DNA of 64,000 nucleotides from Alentia gelatinosa (GCA_950022655.1 OX465583.1:16391298-16455297); one strand, 5' to 3'. Counted from the first letter of the stretch, positions 30,408-43,024 are shown. Translations and numbers: made by a program. Notes: generated by a model not told the origin, from the letters alone.

Positions 30408-30501
30408 CCCGTGATAGCTCAGTTGGTAGAGCGGAGGACTGTAGTGGTTAAACAACACACCTGACATCCTTAGGTCGCTGGTTCGACTCCGGCTCGCGGG
30501 A
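30408..30501 (+). tRNA. tRNA-Tyr: tRNA-Tyr, intron C6A
   Basis: As 28327; L spacer. Confidence 0.95.
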
Positions 30502-30826
30502 GACACAAACATTTTTTCTTTTACAAACCATTTTCTAAGCATTCATTTCCTCTTGTGGTAGTTGTTATCGGGATATGGTAATCCCTTGTTCTAGTCGATA
30601 ATACAACCCTCTATTTATCATTAGTAATAATATAGATTGCACAACTCATTAGATGTATTAGAAATTTCTAAATAAGTGGATAGAATCAATGTCTAAACTA
30701 AATCTCAATTTTAGTTTAGTTATTATCACTTCTTCTCATAAGAAATTCTTGTGAGGGTTTGTTTGAAGAAAAATATGTCTGGTCTGAGTATTATATCACC
30801 TCATGTGATAGTGACTGGAAGGTGGA

Positions 30827-30920
30827 CCCGTGATAGCTCAGTTGGTAGAGCGGAGGACTGTAGTGGTTCAACAACACACCTGACATCCTTAGGTCGCTGG
30901 TTCGACTCCGGCTCGCGGGA
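30827..30920 (+). tRNA. tRNA-Tyr: tRNA-Tyr
   Basis: Consensus; L spacer. Ends copy 2. Confidence 0.97.
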
Positions 30921-31246
30921 GACACAAACATTTTTTCTTTTACAAACCATTTTCTAAGCATTCATTTCCTCTTGTGGTAGTTGTTATCAGGATATGGTAA
31001 TCCCTTGTTCTAGTCGATAATACAACCCTCTATTTATCATTAGTAATAATATAGATTGCACAACTCATTAGATGTATTAGAAATTTCTAAATAAGTGGAT
31101 AGAATCGATTTCTAAACTAAATCTCAATTTTAGTTTAGTTATTATCACTTCTTCTCATAAGAAATTCTTGTGAGGGATTTGTTTGAAGAAAAATATGTCT
31201 GGTCTGAGTATTATATCACCTTATGTGATAGTGACTGGAAGGTGAA

Positions 31247-31340
31247 CCAGTGATAGCTCAGTTGGTAGAGCGGAGGACTGTAGTGGTTCAACAACACACC
31301 TGACATCCTTAGGTCGCTGGTTCGACTCCGGCTCGCGGGA
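31247..31340 (+). tRNA. tRNA-Tyr: tRNA-Tyr, C3A
   Basis: As 27085; starts repeat copy 3. S spacer. Confidence 0.82.
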
Positions 31341-31657
31341 GACACAGACACTCTTTTCATTTTCTAGGCATTCATTACCTTCTGTGGTAGTTGTTCATCG
31401 GGGTATGGTTATCCCTTATTCTAGTAGATTATACCACCCTCTATTCATCATAAATGATAAAATAGATTGAATGTTTCATTAGGTGCATGAGAAATTTCTA
31501 AATGATTGGATAGAATCGATTTCTAAACTAAATCTCAATTTTTGTGTAGTTATTATCACTGCTTCTCATAAGAAATTCTTGTGAGGGATTTGTTTGAAGA
31601 AAAATATGTCTGGTCTGAGTATTATATCACCTCATGTGATAGTGACTGGAAGGTGGA

Positions 31658-31751
31658 CCCGTGATAGCTCAGTTGGTAGAGCGGAGGACTGTAGTGGTTC
31701 AACAACACACCTGACATCCTTAGGTCGCTGGTTCAACTCCGGCTCGCGGGA
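31658..31751 (+). tRNA. tRNA-Tyr: tRNA-Tyr, G57A
   Basis: As 27496; L spacer. Confidence 0.95.
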
Positions 31752-32077
31752 GACACAAACATTTTTTCTTTTACAAACCATTTTCTAAGCATTCATTTCC
31801 TCTTGTGGTAGTTGTTATCGGGATATGGTAATCCCTTGTTCTAGTCGATAATACAACCATCTATTTATTATTAGTAATAATATAGATTGCACAACTCATT
31901 AGATGTATCAGAAATTTCTAAATAAGTGGATAGAATCGATTTCTAAACTAAATCTCAATTTTAGTTTAGTTATTATCACTTCTTCTCATAAGAAATTCTT
32001 GTGAGGGATTTGTTTGAAGAAAAATATGTCTGGTCTGAGTATTATATCACCTCATGTGATAGTGACTGGAAGGTGGA

Positions 32078-32171
32078 CCCGTGATAGCTCAGTTGGTAGA
32101 GCGGAGGACTGTAGTGGTTCAACAATACACCTGACATCCTTAGGTCGCTGGTTCGAATCCGGCTCGCGGGA
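32078..32171 (+). tRNA. tRNA-Tyr: tRNA-Tyr, C59A, intron C12T
   Basis: As 27916; S spacer. Confidence 0.95.
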
Positions 32172-32488
32172 GACACAGACACTCTTTTCATTTTCTAGGC
32201 ATTCATTACCTTCTGTGGTAGTTGTTCATCGGGGTATGGTTATCCCTTATTCTAGGAGATTATACCACCCTCTATTCATCATAAATGATGAAATAGATTG
32301 CCTGTTTCATTAGGTGCATGAGAAATTTCTAAATGATTGGATAGAATCGATTTCTAAACTAAATCTCAATTTTTGTGTAGTTATTATCACTGCTTTTTAT
32401 AAGAAATTCTTGTGAGGGATTTGTTTGAAGAAAAATATGTCTGGTCTGAGTATTATATCACCTCATGTGATAGTGGCTGGAAGGTGGA

Positions 32489-32582
32489 CCCGTGATAGCT
32501 CAGTTGGTAGAGCGGAGGACTGTAGTGGTTAAACAACACACCTGACATCCTTAGGTCGCTGGTTCGACTCCGGCTCGCGGGA
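32489..32582 (+). tRNA. tRNA-Tyr: tRNA-Tyr, intron C6A
   Basis: As 28327; L spacer. Confidence 0.95.
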
Positions 32583-32907
32583 GACACAAACATTTTTTCT
32601 TTTACAAACCATTTTCTAAGCATTCATTTCCTCTTGTGGTAGTTGTTATCGGGATATGGTAATCCCTTGTTCTAGTCGATAATACAACCCTCTATTTATC
32701 ATTAGTAATAATATAGATTGCACAACTCATTAGATGTATTAGAAATTTCTAAATAAGTGGATAGAATCAATGTCTAAACTAAATCTCAATTTTAGTTTAG
32801 TTATTATCACTTCTTCTCATAAGAAATTCTTGTGAGGGTTTGTTTGAAGAAAAATATGTCTGGTCTGAGTATTATATCACCTCATGTGATAGTGACTGGA
32901 AGGTGGA

Positions 32908-33001
32908 CCCGTGATAGCTCAGTTGGTAGAGCGGAGGACTGTAGTGGTTCAACAACACACCTGACATCCTTAGGTCGCTGGTTCGACTCCGGCTCGCGGG
33001 A
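32908..33001 (+). tRNA. tRNA-Tyr: tRNA-Tyr
   Basis: Consensus; L spacer with a private ttttccaag change. Ends copy 3. Confidence 0.97.
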
Positions 33002-33327
33002 GACACAAACATTTTTTCTTTTACAAACCATTTTCCAAGCATTCATTTCCTCTTGTGGTAGTTGTTATCAGGATATGGTAATCCCTTGTTCTAGTCGATA
33101 ATACAACCCTCTATTTATCATTAGTAATAATATAGATTGCACAACTCATTAGATGTATTAGAAATTTCTAAATAAGTGGATAGAATCGATTTCTAAACTA
33201 AATCTCAATTTTAGTTTAGTTATTATCACTTCTTCTCATAAGAAATTCTTGTGAGGGATTTGTTTGAAGAAAAATATGTCTGGTCTGAGTATTATATCAC
33301 CTTATGTGATAGTGACTGGAAGGTGAA

Positions 33328-33421
33328 CCAGTGATAGCTCAGTTGGTAGAGCGGAGGACTGTAGTGGTTCAACAACACACCTGACATCCTTAGGTCGCTG
33401 GTTCGACTCCGGCTCGCGGGA
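33328..33421 (+). tRNA. tRNA-Tyr: tRNA-Tyr, C3A
   Basis: As 27085; starts repeat copy 4. S spacer. Confidence 0.82.
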
Positions 33422-33738
33422 GACACAGACACTCTTTTCATTTTCTAGGCATTCATTACCTTCTGTGGTAGTTGTTCATCGGGGTATGGTTATCCCTTAT
33501 TCTAGTAGATTATACCACCCTCTATTCATCATAAATGATAAAATAGATTGAATGTTTCATTAGGTGCATGAGAAATTTCTAAATGATTGGATAGAATCGA
33601 TTTCTAAACTAAATCTCAATTTTTGTGTAGTTATTATCACTGCTTCTCATAAGAAATTCTTGTGAGGGATTTGTTTGAAGAAAAATATGTCTGGTCTGAG
33701 TATTATATCACCTCATGTGATAGTGACTGGAAGGTGGA

Positions 33739-33832
33739 CCCGTGATAGCTCAGTTGGTAGAGCGGAGGACTGTAGTGGTTCAACAACACACCTGACATCC
33801 TTAGGTCGCTGGTTCAACTCCGGCTCGCGGGA
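33739..33832 (+). tRNA. tRNA-Tyr: tRNA-Tyr, G57A
   Basis: As 27496; L spacer. Confidence 0.95.
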
Positions 33833-34158
33833 GACACAAACATTTTTTCTTTTACAAACCATTTTCTAAGCATTCATTTCCTCTTGTGGTAGTTGTTATC
33901 GGGATATGGTAATCCCTTGTTCTAGTCGATAATACAACCATCTATTTATTATTAGTAATAATATAGATTGCACAACTCATTAGATGTATCAGAAATTTCT
34001 AAATAAGTGGATAGAATCGATTTCTAAACTAAATCTCAATTTTAGTTTAGTTATTATCACTTCTTCTCATAAGAAATTCTTGTGAGGGATTTGTTTGAAG
34101 AAAAATATGTCTGGTCTGAGTATTATATCACCTCATGTGATAGTGACTGGAAGGTGGA

Positions 34159-34252
34159 CCCGTGATAGCTCAGTTGGTAGAGCGGAGGACTGTAGTGGTT
34201 CAACAATACACCTGACATCCTTAGGTCGCTGGTTCGAATCCGGCTCGCGGGA
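34159..34252 (+). tRNA. tRNA-Tyr: tRNA-Tyr, C59A, intron C12T
   Basis: As 27916; S spacer. Confidence 0.95.
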
Positions 34253-34569
34253 GACACAGACACTCTTTTCATTTTCTAGGCATTCATTACCTTCTGTGGT
34301 AGTTGTTCATCGGGGTATGGTTATCCCTTATTCTAGGAGATTATACCACCCTCTATTCATCATAAATGATGAAATAGATTGCCTGTTTCATTAGGTGCAT
34401 GAGAAATTTCTAAATGATTGGATAGAATCGATTTCTAAACTAAATCTCAATTTTTGTGTAGTTATTATCACTGCTTTTTATAAGAAATTCTTGTGAGGGA
34501 TTTGTTTGAAGAAAAATATGTCTGGTCTGAGTATTATATCACCTCATGTGATAGTGGCTGGAAGGTGGA

Positions 34570-34663
34570 CCCGTGATAGCTCAGTTGGTAGAGCGGAGGA
34601 CTGTAGTGGTTAAACAACACACCTGACATCCTTAGGTCGCTGGTTCGACTCCGGCTCGCGGGA
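34570..34663 (+). tRNA. tRNA-Tyr: tRNA-Tyr, intron C6A
   Basis: As 28327, but spacer reads gaatcaattt. Confidence 0.95.
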
Positions 34664-34988
34664 GACACAAACATTTTTTCTTTTACAAACCATTTTCTAA
34701 GCATTCATTTCCTCTTGTGGTAGTTGTTATCGGGATATGGTAATCCCTTGTTCTAGTCGATAATACAACCCTCTATTTATCATTAGTAATAATATAGATT
34801 GCACAACTCATTAGATGTATTAGAAATTTCTAAATAAGTGGATAGAATCAATTTCTAAACTAAATCTCAATTTTAGTTTAGTTATTATCACTTCTTCTCA
34901 TAAGAAATTCTTGTGAGGGTTTGTTTGAAGAAAAATATGTCTGGTCTGAGTATTATATCACCTCATGTGATAGTGACTGGAAGGTGGA

Positions 34989-35082
34989 CCCGTGATAGCT
35001 CAGTTGGTAGAGCGGAGGACTGTAGTGGTTCAACAACACACCTGACATCCTTAGGTCGCTGGTTCGACTCTGGCTCGCGGGA
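34989..35082 (+). tRNA. tRNA-Tyr: tRNA-Tyr, C62T
   Basis: G52-U62 wobble; S spacer. The fourth 2,081-bp copy breaks here. Confidence 0.92.
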
Positions 35083-35399
35083 GACACAGACACTCTTTTC
35101 ATTTTCTAGGCATTCATTACCTTCTGTGGTAGTTGTTCATCGGGGTATGGTTATCCCTTATTCTAGTAGATTATACCACCCTCTATTCATCATAAATGAT
35201 AAAATAGATTGCATGTTTCATTAGGTGCATGAGAAATTTCTAAATGATTGGATAGAATTGATTTCTAAACTAAATCTCAATTTTTGTGTAGTTATTATCA
35301 CTGCTTCTCATAAGAAATTCTTGTGAGGGATTTGTTTGAAGAAAAATATGTCTGGTCTGAGTATTATATCACCTCATGTGATAGTGACTGGAAGGTGGA

Positions 35400-35493
35400 C
35401 CCGTGATAGCTCAGTTGGTAGAGCGGAGGACTGTAGTGGTTCAACAACACACCTGACATCCTTAGGTCGCTGGTTCGACTCCGGCTCGCGGGA
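35400..35493 (+). tRNA. tRNA-Tyr: tRNA-Tyr
   Basis: Consensus; L spacer with agtcaataat and tagcttgc markers. Confidence 0.97.
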
Positions 35494-35819
35494 GACACAA
35501 ACATTTTTTCTTTTACAAACCATTTTCTAAGCATTCATTTCCTCTTGTGGTAGTTGTTATCGGGATATGGTAATCCCTTGTTCTAGTCAATAATACAACC
35601 CTCTATTTATCATTAGTAATAATATAGCTTGCACAACTCATTAGATGTATTAGAAATTTCTAAATAAGTGGATAGTATCAATTTCTAAACTAAATCTCAG
35701 TTTTAGTTTAGTTATTATCACTTCTTCTCATAAGAAATTCTTGTGAGGGATTTGTTTGAAGAAAAATATGTCTGGTCTGAGTATTATATCACCTCATGTG
35801 ATAGTGACTGGAAGGTGGA

Positions 35820-35913
35820 CCCTTGATAGCTCAGTTGGTAGAGCGGAGGACTGTAGTGGTTCAACAACACACCTGACATCCTTAGGTCGCTGGTTCGACT
35901 CCGGCTCGCGGGA
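35820..35913 (+). tRNA. tRNA-Tyr: tRNA-Tyr, G4T
   Basis: G4T mismatches C69 in the acceptor stem. L spacer. Confidence 0.82.
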
Positions 35914-36239
35914 GACACAAACATTTTTTCTTTTACAAACCATTTTCCAAGCATTCATTTCCTCTTGTGGTAGTTGTTATCGGGATATGGTAATCCCTTG
36001 TTCTAGTCGATAATACAACCCTCTATTTATCATTAGTAATAATATAGATTGCACAACTCATTAGATGTATTAGAAATTTCTAAATAAGTGGATAGAATCG
36101 ATTTCTAAACTAAATCTCAATTTTAGTTTAGTTATTATCACTTCTTCTCATAAGAAATTCTTGTGAGGGATTTGTTTGAAGAAAAATATGTCTGGTCTGA
36201 GTATTATATCACCTCATGTGATAGTGACTGGAAGGTGGA

Positions 36240-36333
36240 CCCGTGATAGCTCAGTTGGTAGAGCGGAGGACTGTAGTGGTTCAACAACACACCTGACATC
36301 CTTAGGTCGCTGGTTCGACTCCAGCTCGCGGGA
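36240..36333 (+). tRNA. tRNA-Tyr: tRNA-Tyr, G63A
   Basis: G63A converts the U51-G63 wobble to U-A. S spacer one base short. Confidence 0.94.
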
Positions 36334-36649
36334 GACACAGACACTCTTTTCATTTTCTAGGCATTCATTACCTTCTGTGGTAGTTGTTCATCGGGGTATG
36401 GTTATCCCTTATTCTAGTAGATTATACCTCCTCTATTCATCATAAATGATAAAATAGATTGCATGTTTCATTAGGTGCATGAGAAATTTTTAAATGATTG
36501 GATAGAATCGATTTCTAAACTAAATCTCAATTTTTGTGTAGTTATTATCACTGCTTCTCATAAGAAATTCTTGTGAGGGATTTGTTTGAAGAAAAATATG
36601 TCTAGTCTGAGTATTATATCACCTCATGTGATAGTGACTGGAAGGTGGA

Positions 36650-36742
36650 CCCGTGATAGCTCAGTTGGTAGAGCGGAGGACTGTAGTGGTTCAACAACAC
36701 ACCTGACATGCTTAGGTCGCTGGTTCGTCCCGGCTCGCGGGA
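36650..36742 (+). tRNA. tRNA-Tyr: tRNA-Tyr, C40G with T-loop deletion
   Basis: 93 bp. C40G in the anticodon stem, and a one-base loss in the T loop that removes A58 and breaks the B box. Probably a pseudogene. L spacer. Confidence 0.65.
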
Positions 36743-37068
36743 GACACAAACATTTTTTCTTTTACAAACCATTTTCTAAGCATTCATTTCCTCTTGTGGT
36801 AGTTGTTATCAGGATATGGTAATCCCTTGTTCTAGTCGATAATACAACCCTCTATTTATCATTAGTAATAATATAGATTGCACAACTCATTAGATGTATT
36901 AGAAATTTCTAAATAAGTGGATAGAATCGATTTCTAAACTAAATCTCAATTTTAGTTTAGTTATTATCACTTCTTCTCATAAGAAATTCTTGTGAGGGAT
37001 TTGTTTGAAGAAAAATATGTCTGGTCTGAGTATTATATCACCTCATGTGATAGTGACTGGAAGGTGGA

Positions 37069-37162
37069 CCCGTGATAGCTCAGTTGGTAGAGCGGAGGAC
37101 TGTAGTGGTTCAACAACACACCTGACATCCTTAGGTCGCTGGTTCGACTCCGGCTCGCGGGA
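37069..37162 (+). tRNA. tRNA-Tyr: tRNA-Tyr
   Basis: Consensus; L spacer. Opens a run of eight L units without S. Confidence 0.97.
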
Positions 37163-37488
37163 GACACAAACATTTTTTCTTTTACAAACCATTTTCTAAG
37201 CATTCATTTCCTCTTGTGGTAGTTGTTATCGGGATATGGTAATCCCTTGTTCTAGTCGATAATACAACCCTCTATTTATCATTAGTAATAATATAGATTG
37301 CACAACTCATTAGATGTATTAGAAATTTCTAAATAAGTGGATAGAATCGATTTCTAAACTAAATCTCAATTTTAGTTTAGTTATTATCACTTCTTCTCAT
37401 AAGAAATTCTTTTGAGGGATTTGTTTGAAGAAAAATATATCTGGTCTGAGTATTATATCACCTCATGTGATAGTGACTGGAAGGTGGA

Positions 37489-37582
37489 CCCGTGATAGCT
37501 CAGTTGGTAGAGCGGAGGACTGTAGTGGTTCAACAACACACCTGACATCCTTAGGTCGCTGGTTCGACTCCGGCTCGCGGGA
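37489..37582 (+). tRNA. tRNA-Tyr: tRNA-Tyr
   Basis: Consensus; L spacer with cattatcc and cttgtagtag markers. Confidence 0.97.
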
Positions 37583-37908
37583 GACACAAACATTTTTTCT
37601 TTTACAAACCATTATCCAAGCATTCATTTCCTCTTGTAGTAGTTGTTATCGGGATATGGTAATCCCTTGTTCTAGTCGATAATACAACCCTCTATTTATC
37701 ATTAGTAATAATATAGATTGCACAACTCATTAGATGTATTAGAAATTTCTAAATAAGTGGATAGAATCGATTTCTAAACTAAATCTCAATTTTCGTTTAG
37801 TTATTATCACTTCTTCTCATAAGAAATTCTTGTGAGGGATTTGTTTGAAGAAAAATATGTCTGGTCTGAGTATTATATCACCTCATGTGATAGTGACTGG
37901 AAGGTGGA

Positions 37909-38002
37909 CCCGTGATAGCTCAGTTGGTAGAGCGGAGGACTGTAGTGGTTCAACAACACACCTGACATCCTTAGGTCGCTGGTTCGACTCCGGCTCGCGG
38001 GA
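37909..38002 (+). tRNA. tRNA-Tyr: tRNA-Tyr
   Basis: Consensus; L spacer. Confidence 0.97.
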
Positions 38003-38328
38003 GACACAAACATTTTTTCTTTTACAAACCATTTTCTAAGCATTCATTTCCTCTTGTGGTAGTTGTTATCGGGATATGGTAATCCCTTGTTCTAGTCGAT
38101 AATACAACCCTCTATTTATCATTAGTAATAATATAGATTGCACAACTCATTAGATGTATTAGAAATTTCTAAATAAGTGGATAGAATCGATTTCTAAACT
38201 AAATCTCAATTTTAGTTTAGTTATTATCACTTCTTCTCATAAGAAATTCTTGTGAGGGATTTGTTTGAAGAAAAATATGTCTGGTCTGAGTATTATATCA
38301 CCTCATGTGATAGTGACTGGAAGGTGGA

Positions 38329-38422
38329 CCCGTGATAGCTCAGTTGGTAGAGCGGAGGACTGTAGTGGTTCAACAACACACCTGACATCCTTAGGTCGCT
38401 GGTTCGACTCCGGCTCGCGGGA
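38329..38422 (+). tRNA. tRNA-Tyr: tRNA-Tyr
   Basis: Consensus; L spacer. Confidence 0.97.
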
Positions 38423-38748
38423 GACACAAACATTTTTTCTTTTACAAACCATTTTCTAAGCATTCATTTCCTCTTGTGGTAGTTGTTATCGGGATATGGT
38501 AATCCCTTGTTCTAGTCGATAATACAACCCTCTATTTATCATTAGTAATAATATAGATTGCACAACTCATTAGATGTATTAGAAATTTCTAAATAAGTGG
38601 ATAGAATCGATTTCTAAACTAAATCTCAATTTTAGTTTAGTTATTATCACTTCTTCTCATAAGAAATTCTTGTGAGGGATTTGTTTGAAGAAAAATATGT
38701 CTGGTCTGAGTATTATATCACCTCATGTGATAGTGACTGGAAGGTGGA

Positions 38749-38842
38749 CCCGTGATAGCTCAGTTGGTAGAGCGGAGGACTGTAGTGGTTCAACAACACA
38801 CCTGACATCCTTAGGTCGCTGGTTCGACTCCGGCTCGCGGGA
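38749..38842 (+). tRNA. tRNA-Tyr: tRNA-Tyr
   Basis: Consensus; L spacer with the cattatcc marker of 37489. Confidence 0.97.
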
Positions 38843-39168
38843 GACACAAACATTTTTTCTTTTACAAACCATTATCCAAGCATTCATTTCCTCTTGTAGT
38901 AGTTGTTATCGGGATATGGTAATCCCTTGTTCTAGTCGATAATACAACCCTCTATTTATCATTAGTAATAATATAGATTGCACAACTCATTAGATGTATT
39001 AGAAATTTCTAAATAAGTGGATAGAATCGATTTCTAAACTAAATCTCAATTTTAGTTTAGTTATTATCACTTCTTCTCATAAGAAATTCTTGTGAGGGAT
39101 TTGTTTGAAGAAAAATATGTCTGGTCTGAGTATTATATCACCTCATGTGATAGTGACTGGAAGGTGGA

Positions 39169-39262
39169 CCCGTGATAGCTCAGTTGGTAGAGCGGAGGAC
39201 TGTAGTGGTTCAACAACACACCTGACATCCTTAGGTCGCTGGTTCGACTCCGGCTCGCGGGA
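39169..39262 (+). tRNA. tRNA-Tyr: tRNA-Tyr
   Basis: Consensus; L spacer. Confidence 0.97.
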
Positions 39263-39588
39263 GACACAAACATTTTTTCTTTTACAAACCATTTTCTAAG
39301 CATTCATTTCCTCTTGTGGTAGTTGTTATCGGGATATGGTAATCCCTTGTTCTAGTCGATAATACAACCCTCTATTTATCATTAGTAATAATATAGATTG
39401 CACAACTCATTAGATGTATTAGAAATTTCTAAATAAGTGGATAGAATCGATTTCTAAACTAAATCTCAATTTTAGTTTAGTTATTATCACTTCTTCTCAT
39501 AAGAAATTCTTTTGAGGGATTTGTTTGAAGAAAAATATATCTGGTCTGAGTATTATATCACCTCATGTGATAGTGACTGGAAGGTGGA

Positions 39589-39682
39589 CCCGTGATAGCT
39601 CAGTTGGTAGAGCGGAGGACTGTAGTGGTTCAACAACACACCTGACATCCTTAGGTCGCTGGTTCGACTCCGGCTCGCGGGA
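39589..39682 (+). tRNA. tRNA-Tyr: tRNA-Tyr
   Basis: Consensus; spacer repeats 37489 including tttcgtttag, 2,100 bp later. Confidence 0.97.
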
Positions 39683-40008
39683 GACACAAACATTTTTTCT
39701 TTTACAAACCATTATCCAAGCATTCATTTCCTCTTGTAGTAGTTGTTATCGGGATATGGTAATCCCTTGTTCTAGTCGATAATACAACCCTCTATTTATC
39801 ATTAGTAATAATATAGATTGCACAACTCATTAGATGTATTAGAAATTTCTAAATAAGTGGATAGAATCGATTTCTAAACTAAATCTCAATTTTCGTTTAG
39901 TTATTATCACTTCTTCTCATAAGAAATTCTTGTGAGGGATTTGTTTGAAGAAAAATATGTCTGGTCTGAGTATTATATCACCTCATGTGATAGTGACTGG
40001 AAGGTGGA

Positions 40009-40102
40009 CCCGTGATAGCTCAGTTGGTAGAGCGGAGGACTGTAGTGGTTCAACAACACACCTGACATCCTTAGGTCGCTGGTTCGACTCCGGCTCGCGG
40101 GA
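40009..40102 (+). tRNA. tRNA-Tyr: tRNA-Tyr
   Basis: Consensus; L spacer. Confidence 0.97.
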
Positions 40103-40428
40103 GACACAAACATTTTTTCTTTTACAAACCATTTTCTAAGCATTCATTTCCTCTTGTGGTAGTTGTTATCGGGATATGGTAATCCCTTGTTCTAGTCGAT
40201 AATACAACCCTCTATTTATCATTAGTAATAATATAGATTGCACAACTCATTAGATGTATTAGAAATTTCTAAATAAGTGGATAGAATCGATTTCTAAACT
40301 AAATCTCAATTTTAGTTTAGTTATTATCACTTCTTCTCATAAGAAATTCTTTTGAGGGATTTGTTTGAAGAAAAATATGTCTGGTCTGAGTATTATATCA
40401 CCTCATGTGATAGTGACTGGAAGGTGGA

Positions 40429-40522
40429 CCCGTGATAGCTCAGTTGGTAGAGCGGAGGACTGTAGTGGTTCAACAACACACCTGACATCCTTAGGTCGCT
40501 GGTTCGACTCCGGCTCGCGGGA
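40429..40522 (+). tRNA. tRNA-Tyr: tRNA-Tyr
   Basis: Consensus; S spacer starting gagaaacag. Partner of 50417. Confidence 0.97.
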
Positions 40523-40839
40523 GAAACAGACACTCTTTTCATTTTCTAGGCATTCATTACCTTCTGTGGTAGTTGTTCATCGGGGTATGGTTATCCCTTA
40601 TTCTAGTAGATTATACCACCCTCTATTCATCATAAATGATAAAATAGATTGCATGTTTCATTAGGTGCATGAGAAATTTTTAAATGATTGGATAGAATCG
40701 ATTTCTAAACTAAATCTCAATTTTTGTGTAGTTATTATCACTGCTTCTCATAAGAAATTCTTGTGAGGGATTTGTTTGAAGAAAAATATGTCTAGTCTGA
40801 GTATTATATCACCTCATGTGATAGTGACTGGAAGGTGGA

Positions 40840-40933
40840 CCCGTGATAGCTCAGTTGGTAGAGCGGAGGACTGTAGTGGTTCAACAACACACCTGACATC
40901 CTTAGGTCGCTGGTTCGACTCCGGCTCGCGGGA
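40840..40933 (+). tRNA. tRNA-Tyr: tRNA-Tyr
   Basis: Consensus; L spacer with ttatcagg. Partner of 50828. Confidence 0.97.
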
Positions 40934-41259
40934 GACACAAACATTTTTTCTTTTACAAACCATTTTCTAAGCATTCATTTCCTCTTGTGGTAGTTGTTAT
41001 CAGGATATGGTAATCCCTTGTTCTAGTCGATAATACAACCCTCTATTTATCATTAGTAATAATATAGATTGCACAACTCATTAGATGTATTAGAAATTTC
41101 TAAATAAGTGGATAGAATCGATTTCTAAACTAAATCTCAATTTTAGTTTAGTTATTATCACTTCTTCTCATAAGAAATTCTTGTGAGGGATTTGTTTGAA
41201 GAAAAATATGTCTGGTCTGAGTATTATATCACCTCATGTGATAGTGACTGGAAGGTGGA

Positions 41260-41353
41260 CCCTTGATAGCTCAGTTGGTAGAGCGGAGGACTGTAGTGGT
41301 TCAACAACACACCTGACATCCTTAGGTCGCTGGTTCGACTCCGGCTCGCGGGA
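41260..41353 (+). tRNA. tRNA-Tyr: tRNA-Tyr, G4T
   Basis: As 35820; L spacer. Partner of 51667. Confidence 0.82.
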
Positions 41354-41679
41354 GACACAAACATTTTTTCTTTTACAAACCATTTTCCAAGCATTCATTT
41401 CCTCTTGTGGTAGTTGTTATCGGGATATGGTAATCCCTTGTTCTAGTCGATAATACAACCCTCTATTTATCATTAGTAATAATATAGATTGCACAACTCA
41501 TTAGATGTATTAGAAATTTCTAAATAAGTGGATAGAATCGATTTCTAAACTAAATCTCAATTTTAGTTTAGTTATTATCACTTCTTCTCATAAGAAATTC
41601 TTGTGAGGGATTTGTTTGAAGAAAAATATGTCTGGTCTGAGTATTATATCACCTCATGTGATAGTGACTGGAAGGTGGA

Positions 41680-41773
41680 CCCGTGATAGCTCAGTTGGTA
41701 GAGCGGAGGACTGTAGTGGTTCAACAACACACCTGACATCCTTAGGTCGCTGGTTCGACTCCGGCTCGCGGGA
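41680..41773 (+). tRNA. tRNA-Tyr: tRNA-Tyr
   Basis: Consensus; L spacer. Confidence 0.97.
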
Positions 41774-42099
41774 GACACAAACATTTTTTCTTTTACAAAC
41801 CATTTTCTAAGCATTCATTTCCTCTTGTGGTAGTTGTTATCGGGATATGGTAATCCCTTGTTCTAGTCGATAATACAACCCTCTATTTATCATTAGTAAT
41901 AATATAGATTGCACAACTCATTAGATGTATTAGAAATTTCTAAATAAGTGGATAGAATCGATTTCTAAACTAAATCTCAATTTTAGTTTAGTTATTATCA
42001 CTTCTTCTCATAAGAAATTCTTGTGAGGGATTTGTTTGAAGAAAAATATATCTGGTCTGAGTATTATATCACCTCATGTGATAGTGACTGGAAGGTGGA

Positions 42100-42193
42100 C
42101 CCGTGATAGCTCAGTTGGTAGAGCGGAGGACTGTAGTGGTTCAACAACACACCTGACATCCTTAGGTCGCTGGTTCGACTCCGGCTCGCGGGA
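42100..42193 (+). tRNA. tRNA-Tyr: tRNA-Tyr
   Basis: Consensus; S spacer. Partner of 52505. Confidence 0.97.
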
Positions 42194-42510
42194 GACACAG
42201 ACACTCTTTTCATTTTCTAGGCATTCATTACCTTCTGTGGTAGTTGTTCATCGGGGTATGGTTATCCCTTATTCTAGTAGATTATACCACCCTCTATTCA
42301 TCATAAATGATAAAATAGATTGAATGTTTCATTAGGTGCATGAGAAATTTCTAAATGATTGGATAGAATCGATTTCTAAACTAAATCTCAATTTTTGTGT
42401 AGTTATTATCACTGCTTCTCATAAGAAATTCTTGTGAGGGATTTGTTTGAAGAAAAATATGTCTAGTCTGAGTATTATATCACCTCATGTGATAGTGACT
42501 GGAAGGTGGA

Positions 42511-42604
42511 CCCGTGATAGCTCAGTTGGTAGAGCGGAGGACTGTAGTGGTTCAACAACACACCTGACATCCTTAGGTCGCTGGTTCGACTCCGGCTCGC
42601 GGGA
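42511..42604 (+). tRNA. tRNA-Tyr: tRNA-Tyr
   Basis: Consensus; L spacer with ctaaacattc and cttcctctc. Partner of 52916. Confidence 0.97.
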
Positions 42605-42930
42605 GACACAAACATTTTTTCTTTTACAAACCATTTTCTAAACATTCATTTCCTCTTGTGGTAGTTGTTATCGGGATATGGTAATCCCTTGTTCTAGTCG
42701 ATAATACAACCCTCTATTTATCATTAGTAATAATATAGATTGCACAACTCATTAGATGTATTAGAAATTTCTAAATAAGTGGATAGAATCGATTTCTAAA
42801 CTAAATCTCAATTTTAGTTTAGTTATTATCACTTCCTCTCATAAGAAATTCTTGTGAGGGATTTGTTTGAAGAAAAATATGTCTGGTCTGAGTATTATAT
42901 CACCTCATGTGATAGTGACTGGAAGGTGGA

Positions 42931-43024
42931 CCCGTGATAGCTCAGTTGGTAGAGCGGAGGACTGTAGTGGTTCAACAACACACCTGACATCCTTAGGTTG
43001 CTGGTTCGACTCCGGCTCGCGAGA
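42931..43024 (+). tRNA. tRNA-Tyr: tRNA-Tyr, C48T, G71A
   Basis: G71A mismatches C2 next to the acceptor end; C48T weakens the 15-48 contact. L spacer. Confidence 0.8.

Larger units (their letters stand above)
27021..35070. repeat. 2,081-bp higher-order repeat, about four copies
   Basis: A five-unit block (S, L, S, L of 419 bp, L) starts at 27021, 29102, 31183 and 33264. Each copy repeats the same ordered markers: C3A acceptor variant, G57A, intron C12T with C59A, intron C6A, and a one-base deletion in the spacer before the fifth gene. The fourth copy diverges in its fifth unit, which carries C62T and an S spacer. Differences between copies are a few single bases, for example near 33032 and 34852. 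Confidence 0.9.
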
